A stretch of 64,000 bases of DNA from Mauremys mutica (Eukaryota; Chordata; Testudines; Geoemydidae), in NCBI RefSeq assembly GCF_020497125.1, contig NC_059084.1, forward strand, positions 5,731,501 to 5,795,500, given 5' to 3'. Position 1 is the first letter of the stretch. The number at the start of each line of letters is the position of its first letter. A program made the position numbers and the translations under genes. Positions 55,957 through 64,000 of this stretch are shown piece after piece. The notes under the pieces were generated by a model. It worked only from the letters and a program-made list of their open reading frames with translations, made no database searches and was not told the DNA's origin.

Positions 55957-57344
55957 TGGGACCTCTTCCCCTGGGTTCTTTTCTCAGGAGATTGGGTTCA
56001 CATTGCTGTGGAGGGGCTGACAGCGAGGTAGCAAATTAGCACCATCCAGAAAATCACTGACACTGAGGGTTTTTTTAGCTGTGAGGTGCTAAGTCATGAA
56101 AATGCAACCTGATGAGGAAAAATAGCTCTTTATCTTTCTGCTGAATGTTGTAGCTTGTGACTGCTTTGAAGGGAAGCCATCTCAGCCTCCTTCCAGTAGC
56201 GTCATGGAAACAGGAACAGAGATGCTTTTGAAGGGACCAGTCCATGTGATACAGATAGAGACATCGTAGGGATCCATTCCTGAGGCACACACGGGGGAGG
56301 GGAGGGGGGTCTGCTGCCTTTCCCAGGTGTTGGAAGCTGCCTTTCTTAGCGTATTGGGAGAGGCTAGGACAGAGTCTGGGAGGGTTGGTGTACAGATACC
56401 TCGTTGTGGTATATGTGGATGTGGGGTGGGTGTGTGTGTGTGTGGAGGGCGGAGGGAACTTCTCAATGTGCAACCTGGGGAATTTGATGCACCAGGAGGC
56501 AGAGCTGCAGGTGGGACCCTGTGCTCTCTGCATGGAAAAATCAACCGTTTGTTTATTCATTCTGAGTAGTTCACAACAGACCACAAAAATCAAAGGGCCC
56601 AATCCTGAAATCACTTGCTCATGTTTACATTAGTGCGGCTAGGATTGGGCCCAGTGCTAACAGCTGGGTTTTTTAATGATACTCCGCCATTTGTTAGCTG
56701 GACTCTTAACATGTTGCGGTTTGTTAATGGAGGGGAGGGAAGGAGAGTTCCAGAGACCAGCATTCTTTGCACAATGGAAAAGAGATACGATTTGACGTCT
56801 CCTCTTGCCCGCCCTGTTATATCCTTGGGGCAGCCGGTGTAGGAAGCAATCACTTGAGGCCAGAGAGCAGGCAGCTAACCAAAACCTCCATTTTATTTAC
56901 AGATATACAGAGAGCTCACTCAGCTGGTTGAAACCGGCTGAGCTAACCCATAATAATCTAACTCAGTTGCCATAGCAACAAAAACCATGACAACCAAATA
57001 CACAACACGCCCCTCTAGGACACTCGGTCTGCATTCCCCTAATGAGCTAACAGTCACACTTGCAGAAGGCTGATGTTTCACAAGTTACGATGAGTGTTAC
57101 AGAATGAGCTAATGAACCTTAGCCTGCAAACTCCTGTGTCCCAAGCCTGAGCCAGAGAGAGTTTAACACGTAGGTGCCTGGAATATGATTTTCCACCCCG
57201 TTTCCAGCCGGGGAGCTGCGGTGGTGCTCACTCACTCTTGGATCAGTGTGGGATGTTGCCGCTATCTCTGACTTCAGAGCCCTGTGCTGGCTGCCTGCCT
57301 CTGACTTCACTAGGCCCATTTCTAAGTGCACCTTGGTAATATGC

Positions 57345-57729
57345 AAACTAGATACCATTAACTGTGGTCTAAATAAAGACTGGGAATGGTTGGGTCATTA
57401 CACCAATTGAATCTATTTCCCTATGTTAAGTTCTCCTCACACCTTCTATGGGCCATCTTAATTATCACTTCAAAAAGTTTTTTTTCCTCCTGCTAACGAT
57501 AGCTCATCTCAATTGATTAGACTCTGCCTGTTGGTATGCATACTTCCACCTTTTCATGTTCTCTGTATGTATAAATATCTCCTGTCTGTGTGTTCCATTC
57601 TATGCATCCGAAGAAGTGAGCTTTAGCTCACGAAAGCTCATGCTACAATAAATTTGTTAGTCTTTAAGGTGCCACAAGTACTCCTGTTTTTTTTGCGGAT
57701 ACAGACTAACACGGCTGCTACTCTGAAAC
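57345..57729 (+). mobile_element. Penelope-like 3' end
   Basis: The segment holds 'tgggtcattacaccaattga', 'tatgcatacttccacctttt' and 'ccgaagaagtgagctttagc', then 'tcacgaaagctcatgctaca', 'gtctttaaggtgccacaagt' and the terminal 'acagactaacacggctgcta'. It is the same family as 5497-6240 but in plus orientation. It has no endonuclease part and is a 5'-truncated insertion of the 3' UTR. Confidence 0.85.
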
Positions 57730-59624
57730 TTGGTGAGATAATGTCTTGAATATGAACAGCTGGTCCTGCCTTGCTCACCAACCTTCTCCCTCCCCTCCCC
57801 AGGTTCCTGGTTGGGAAGAAGCTGGGCAGAAATCTCTCAGTTGCCTGCATGTGACCTGTGTGAAGTGACACGTTTAAGAGACATGACAGTGGCTCTTTAC
57901 CAGGCCGCCCCACTGCGGGGGGAGACAATGCCTAAGGAGTAATTTAGTCAATGAATGTTGCCACTTTGCAAATGCTCTGCAGAGAGAATGCAGTTTTCTC
58001 AGCTTTACCCATAGTTCCTTTCAATCTGGCCAATACCCAGATGTCTCCTGATCTGCTTTCCATAGCTGGAGCTTTGATTCGGGCCCACCTCCTGCAGGAA
58101 GAACAGGCAGTTCTTTAAAGTACCCTGGAGAAATTCATTACGCGCATGGAATGTCATTTCCCCTCCAAATCCAAAGAGGCCTATTGGCAGGACCCAAATC
58201 CCAGTGTGGCGTAAGCATACGACAGCAGCTGGAGAGAGCCTGCCCCTGCAATGCGTTAACCAGCATCTCCTGAGCAGCGGGCCCCTCTGCAAGCTTCCAT
58301 GTGGAGCTGGATCTTGGGAAGGCGAAAGACAGTGAGTCAGCAGAAAGCTGGCCCAGGGAGGAGCAGAGCCAGCTTGAACCTGGCTGGGTGGTTCAGTGAT
58401 TTCTCATTTGCTGAAGGCCTTGCAGAAATTAAATGAAGTTTAATTGAAGCTGAATTTTCCCCACTCTGCTATTTCTAGCTGGTGTGGAGGGAAAGGGATT
58501 AACGTAATGGGATACAGAGAAAACGAAACTGCACAGCCCCTCTCATTAGAGCAATGGAAACAGAATTTGCTCCTCAAGGGAGTGCAGGGTAGTGACCCCT
58601 TATTTATGGGAAATATACCATGGGCAACGATTTTAAGGCTGCTTATCAGTCTGGGAAAAGGCAGGCTGATGATTCCATCAGTCAGAACAATGCACAGCTG
58701 TTCTTCGTTCATTGCTTTTTTAGCACTATTGTCATCCTTAATTTATAGCACATACAGATTCTCAGTGAAGATCAAAACAACTCCCCGCTAGGAGAAGGAA
58801 AAGGAATGAGAGCGAGAGAGAGAGATTATAAAATATCGGTTTGATATTTGTCATGCTTGGGGACAGAATTCCCAGACAAGCTGAGCATATCTAGGAGTCT
58901 GCTGTTGAGTCGCCAAGGAGACCTCTCTAAGATGCTACAAAGTGAAGGTGACTCACCCGGCTTAGTTGGGAGCAAAGAATCAGGATGCCTGAGCAGAGGA
59001 CTGTGCTACAAATACTGAAGTGTGCATTTTATTTTCGAATGGGCTTCTTACATTTTGGGTAAATGAGATGTGCAAGGTATGATCCCTTGCCAGCAAATCA
59101 ATAGCAAAGAGAAGGCCACATGTCTGGAGACACGGGTGCATCGTGATCCAGGTGCCAGTGTCGGATGTGGGCATGTGCTCCTGTCTCACGACAGCGGGTG
59201 GCAGTCGGCGCACCTGGCTGGCAGACATTTGTGCGCTATTGTTCCAGACCCTGGCAGCGGTCTGCGTTAGCGTCAGATGTTGGTGCATGTCATGCCATTT
59301 CAGCTATTTCAGTGTGACCTGTCTGGGTCTGTTACTCTGCAGCTGGGAGCGAATCTCCCAGGCCAGGTAGACAGACTCACGCTGGCAGGGCTGAAGTGAG
59401 CTCACTACCAATGGCAACGTGGATGTTCCAGCTCAGGCAGAAGCTTGGACTCTCCAGCCCACCTGACCCCAGAGGCTTCAGAACGGACATTTTCCAAGTG
59501 CTAGCTCAGGCTCCACTAGCGCTAGGTTCAGAAGCTAGTGGGAGTCTCTCAACCCGGCTCGCTCTCAGCTGCAGGGTAAACATACCCAGAGGGCCCTCCT
59601 CACTGTAGGAGGTCAGCACTTCCC

Positions 59625-59805
59625 AGGTATTTATGGATTTAGCCTCAACCTGCAATTCTGTGTGGGAGGGAAACATTATTATCCCCATTCTCTGAGGCAC
59701 AGAGCAACTAAGTGCCTTGCGCAAGGTTACTCAGGAAGTCGGTGGCAGAGCCAGGAACTGACCCTGTCCTGAGTCCTAGGCCCTAACCACAAGATCATCC
59801 ATTCT
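59625..59805 (-). mobile_element. MIR-type SINE, reversed
   Basis: 'attattatccccattctctg', 'caactaagtgccttgcgcaa' and 'cggtggcagagccaggaact', closing with 'ccctaaccacaagatcatcc', are the reversed MIR order. Confidence 0.8.
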
Positions 59806-60060
59806 CTGATGACAATACTAATCTCCACTGAGACTAGAATACTGGCCAAAACATATCTCTTATCCAAGGCCTTCCCAAGCCGCTAATTATTAAATAAGTA
59901 CTTTGAGCTCCATTATTAAAGCTATTATGAAACAGCTAGTTCTCAGCATGGAGGATTGCCCCTTTTCCTAAATAAACAACCCGTGACCACAGTAAACATA
60001 CAGCTTCATCTGCCTCTGGGATCTACAATGAATGGAATTAAAAAAAAATCAATCTGATCT

Positions 60061-60079
60061 GTAATGTAATGTAATGTAA
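60061..60079. repeat. Short GTAAT repeat
   Basis: Three and a half copies of a 5-bp unit, GTAAT. Confidence 0.75.
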
Positions 60080-60781
60080 AGAAAAAGCTAATGTGAGGGG
60101 ACTCTGCAAAGAAAGTGGTTAGGCTTTCAGTGGATGCGGAATCTGTTGGAAAAAATTACTTGCCTGTTTCCTTTAACTTAAAAACTAACAGAAAAAATTA
60201 TTCGGCTTATCTGTCAACAGTGTCTGCCTGACTTATGGAGAAACCATCTCTATTGTATCTAAGCATTCCTTCCCGATAGCATCCTAAAATTCACTCATGA
60301 CTCCTTTTTACTTCACTGCCCCTGAGTGATAATTCCTTAAATATCTGATGGAAAATAAATGATGGACCCAGGATGGGTCTGCTGGACTCAGAGCAAGGCA
60401 GCATATCACTGGGGGTGAACAGCATGGCGTTTTAACAGAGTCTGTGCAGGCTGTCTCAGCTGTTTCTGTGATGAAGGTGCCTGGACCTGTAGCTCAAGAA
60501 GCAGATCTCCTTGGCAACCATTGCTATGGTGAAACATTCTGAATTGGAATTTGTGAAGGTAATTAGGCTGCAGAGTGTTTGATGTTGTAAATTCTAAGAT
60601 GCCAGATATACAGAGATAAATTCCCACTATTGTGCTCTGGGAATGCTAGGTGCCCAACATTTTCTGTTATTAACCGGGTGATGTTGTCTGTGTTCTCCAG
60701 ACAGCCCCAGTGACAAATCCAGACTAGAATATTGTCCAGGGGGGTTGGTTTGTGTTTCAGTACTTTTGTTTTCTCCTACAC

Positions 60782-60998
60782 CAGGGGTTCTCAAACTGGG
60801 GGTCGGGACCCCTCGGGGGTTGTGAGGTTATTACATGGGGGTCACGAGCTGTCAGCCTCCTCCCCAAACCCTGCTTTGCCTCCAGCATTTATAATGGTGT
60901 TAAATATATTAAAATGTGTTTTTAATTTATAAAAGGGGTCACACTCAGAGGCTTGCTATGTGAAAGGGGTCACCAGTACAAAAGTTTAAGAACCACTG
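60782..60998. mobile_element. 217-bp non-autonomous hAT-type transposon with perfect 8-bp target duplication
   Basis: The ends are CAGGGGTTCTCAAACT and AGTTTAAGAACCACTG, 16-bp inverted repeats with two mismatches. Identical flanks TCCTACAC occur at 60774-60781 and 60999-61006. The inside has the familiar 'ggggtcgggacccctcggg' segment of this abundant vertebrate hAT family and an AT-rich middle. It has no coding capacity. Confidence 0.93.
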
Positions 60999-61792
60999 TC
61001 CTACACAATAAGCAAAATATGGACTTCTTGTCTAAAATGGTTGTTATTTTAGAGTTAGAAAGTACAAATGAAAGGGGTGTTGTATGCAGGTGAAGACTAG
61101 AGGTGATTTAGTAAAAGATTGGATGTGTAGACGTTTTCACAATTAAAAATGCCAAGTTCAGCTTGGTATAATTCATGGGGTCATATTTTTATTATTTGTG
61201 AGAAATCAGAGTGCAGCTGTGTAGTTGCAGAAGTGCATGGATTTTAGCAGGAATAATCCAGACAAGAGTTGCATTATTCACTGTTCTCCTGCTTAATAAA
61301 TTTAACTCAGCCAATCTGGAAGCAGAGACAATAACACATGTCCTAGGCAAATTAATGCAATTGACGAATAGCCAACACTCAAACTATGAACCGCTTGTAA
61401 ACAACCTGTAATCTGAAAGTTATCTATCCAAATATTCTGGCAATTTCTCACAGATTTCTCACATTCAAAGGAATTGGGCATGAGGACTGTTCACTAATCA
61501 GAAAAGGATTACGCATCTGTAACAAACTTTGGTAGCCAACAGTTTGACCAGCTATACGTAAGAACTCAGGTGTTGAGTGGATAAGGAGGAAACGTCAGGT
61601 TTAAGCAATGATAATGTTACCCTTTCAAAAAATCCTTTTCATTGAGGCAAAACTACAATAAAACGCTAACATTCTACATCGTGTATTACTTATTCAGGAT
61701 CAGGTTAACATTCAAAGAACCTGGCTAAAGATTCTGGCTAGCTGGCTGGGAAGCCCTTTCCCACTGGGTATGCTAGAAAGTGTGACCAAATT

Positions 61793-62295
61793 TCATAGAA
61801 TCATCAAACTGGAAGGGACCTGGAGAGGTCATCTAGTCCAGTCCCCTGCACTCAAGGCAGGACTAAGTATTTTCTAGACCACCCCTGACAGGGGTTTGTC
61901 TAACCTGCTCTTAAAAATCTCCAGTGGTGGAGATTCCACAACTTCCCTAGGCAATTTATTCCAGTGCCTAAATACTCTGACAGCTAGAATTCCGCCCTCC
62001 CCCGCCAATATCCAGTTTAAACCGCCCTTGCTGCAATTTAAGCCCATTGCTTCTTGTCTACCCTCAGAGGTCAAGGAGACCAATTTTTTATCCTTCCTCC
62101 TTGTAACAACCTTTTAGGTACTTGAAACGGTTATTGTGTCCCCTCTTCTCCCGACTTAACAAACCCAATTTTTTCAATCTCCCGTCATAGGTCATGTTTT
62201 CTAGCTATTTAATAATATACCTGCCCTCTTTTTGGTGCTTCTTTTGTGTATGTACTTGGTATGACAGCTTGTCCATTTCCAGCACAGTCCATATT
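61793..62295 (-). mobile_element. CR1 LINE 3' end
   Basis: On the plus strand the copy opens with TCATAGAATCAT, the reversed 8-bp repeat of the CR1 terminus. It follows with 'aactggaagggacctggaga' and 'ggtcatctagtccagtcccc', then a text of failed-frame ORF end 'ttattccagtgcctaaatac' and 'gtgtcccctcttctcccgac'. It is a 5'-truncated minus-strand insertion. Confidence 0.88.
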
Positions 62296-64000
62296 TGACT
62301 GTGCCACGATTCCGTAGGAGGAGGGGCCACACTGTTTCAATAATGTGCGAGACAGAGTCTAGCTGCTAACAACAGAAAATAAATTCATTTGTCAATTCTG
62401 TTTAAAATGTAGATCTTTTACTGGAGCATTAAGACAGCAGTTCAGCAGACCTCTAAGAAGCTGGCATTTTGTCATAACATGAATCTCTTTAATCATTTCC
62501 TTCAGAAATTGTCTAATTCCCGGACACAAAGTGTGCAAATACGTTCTCCTTTTTTCCGCAACTCCTCCTTAGTTGCAAAAATATGACGGAGCTAAAGTTA
62601 CCCTTTTTGCCAAACCTTGTCCTGCCATTTTAAAGGGAAAGGATATTTCCTAAGTAATAAAATGGGTAGCTTTCCAGAGGCGCGTGTAGCTCCTCTATAT
62701 CTTCATTTGTATGACTTTAACAAGTGGAAATTACATCATTTCTCTTTAGTTTTATTGTTCTAGGTTCCTACCATTCTTGGGCCTGGGGATTATAAAAAGA
62801 CCTTGGATCCGATCCTTACTCCTGAGAGTCGCCTTCCCTCTCATAAACAGGCCCATTGACTTATTTTGAAGAGCCTTGTCATGTGGGACTGTTTGTGTAA
62901 GGATGACACGTGCCAGGATTTGCCGGATCAGACCCATGATCAGGACAGATGTGTGCTCATTGGCACTAAAGGAGGGCACATTTAGGGTGAAATTCCACCC
63001 TTGGATGCATTCACATGTTTCCATTGAGGTCAACAGCTGCTACCTGTGAACACTGCATGCAGATGTTGGCTGTTAGGTTGGATAGTGGAGAGGTTTTTCC
63101 TCACAGAGGCTCTCTCATAAAGACGGAATAGGTCAGGCAGTGCATCGGAAGGAGTAACAAGGTGCTCAGGAATGAGCACAGCGTTTTAACGCTCTGGATG
63201 ACGTGGTGGGTTATACAGGGTTAAACAGAGCCGAGAAGCAGCAGATACATCTGCCACCTGGGCTAGGAAATGTCTCCAGGCCTCCACCCCATTTCGCCAG
63301 CTGAAACCATCATAAGAGGAGGATGATAAATAATCAGGCTGGTTTATTTTCTCATTTCCTTATTTTAATAATTTTCTGAGCTTGTGCCTTCTTTTCGACA
63401 CCCTCTTCTTGCTTCTGCAACTTTACACTTGATGTGGCGTTTACTGTCACACTATAATAAAAACAGAACGCTAAAAATAGCGGAAGAGCCTAGTTCACAC
63501 CATTAACCACGTCTCAGCTTTCCTGCACAATTGTGCATGTAATTTGCTCGCACAAGATTTCCAGCCCTTGAGCTCCGGGCTGGGTGCACATGTGACACTG
63601 AGCTGTGGAGAGAGCTAGCACAAGACCTAGGCATCTGTTAAAATCTACTAAATATGGGTCTAGGTGTCGTGTAGGCCTCATTCTGGCTCTCCGCACTGTA
63701 ATGAATTTGACCCTGGGGAATACAGGGAGTGTTCCCTCCCTGGTCCCTCCCTAGAGGAGATAGGCCCGTGGTAGTAAGCGGTGTCCTGTGTGCCAGGGAG
63801 CTCCTGAAGGCGTCCCGCCAGAATGCCCCCCAGGCATGCCCTAGAACTGAGCAGCTCTGCAGTGCCATTGGCGATGGGCCGTCACTAAATGGCACCGTAC
63901 AACTGAGCCCTGGAGTAATTTAGAAAAAACAGCAACTGACTATAACTCAGAAGGCTTTAAAAATGGGCATGTCCTAGTTACTAAATACAGGAGATCCCGG

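Overview
The window is vertebrate nuclear DNA, most likely from a turtle. It has split genes with GT-AG introns, short conserved exons, a CpG-island promoter, and a repeat load dominated by CR1-clade LINEs, amniote MIR-type SINEs, GIY-YIG Penelope-like elements, short hAT-type non-autonomous transposons and LTRs. This repeat mix is what I associate with turtles, and next with crocodilians; the species call is an inference. No bacterial, phage or CRISPR features are present.

Only two host genes can be supported, both on the + strand. Bases 1-14064 hold the 3' part of EEF1A2 (translation elongation factor eEF1A2): the end of one coding exon (1-66) and four complete exons (8586-8736, 10574-10830, 11831-12065, 13937-14064). 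Together they encode residues 186-463 and the stop codon, followed by a short 3' UTR with AATAAA at 14265-14270. Bases 37947-38242 are coding exon 1 of KCNQ2 (Kv7.2 potassium channel, first 99 residues). It lies in a GC-rich island at about 37440-38345 and ends in a donor at the same codon phase as in human. EEF1A2 upstream of KCNQ2 on one strand, as here, is also the human arrangement at 20q13.33. Both products act in neurons (eEF1A2 also in muscle), but the window gives no evidence that they are co-regulated.

The rest is non-coding. EEF1A2 introns (67-8585, 8737-10573, 10831-11830, 12066-13936) carry SINEs, a Penelope fragment and an unusual triple 31-bp repeat. The intergenic region (about 14286-37439) carries a hAT element, a 64-bp-arm inverted repeat, a palindromic Penelope insertion with a target-site duplication, two solo LTRs, a C26 tract and a minisatellite inside a hAT-like element close to the KCNQ2 promoter. 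KCNQ2 intron 1 runs from 38243 to the end of the window. It contains a 1.4-kb CR1 fragment, a nested pair of LTR-like elements, two hAT insertions with intact 8-bp duplications, two CR1 3' ends and a Penelope 3' end.

I found no previously undescribed multi-gene system. The signals most worth a second look are three tandem ZNF143/THAP11-type motifs in the last EEF1A2 intron (12835-12925), the long inverted repeat at 15492-15643, the palindromic Penelope insertion at 16881-17071, and the minisatellite-bearing transposon and candidate upstream ORF just ahead of the KCNQ2 start codon. Repeat family names come from recognition by eye, not a database search, so outer boundaries of old copies are approximate.
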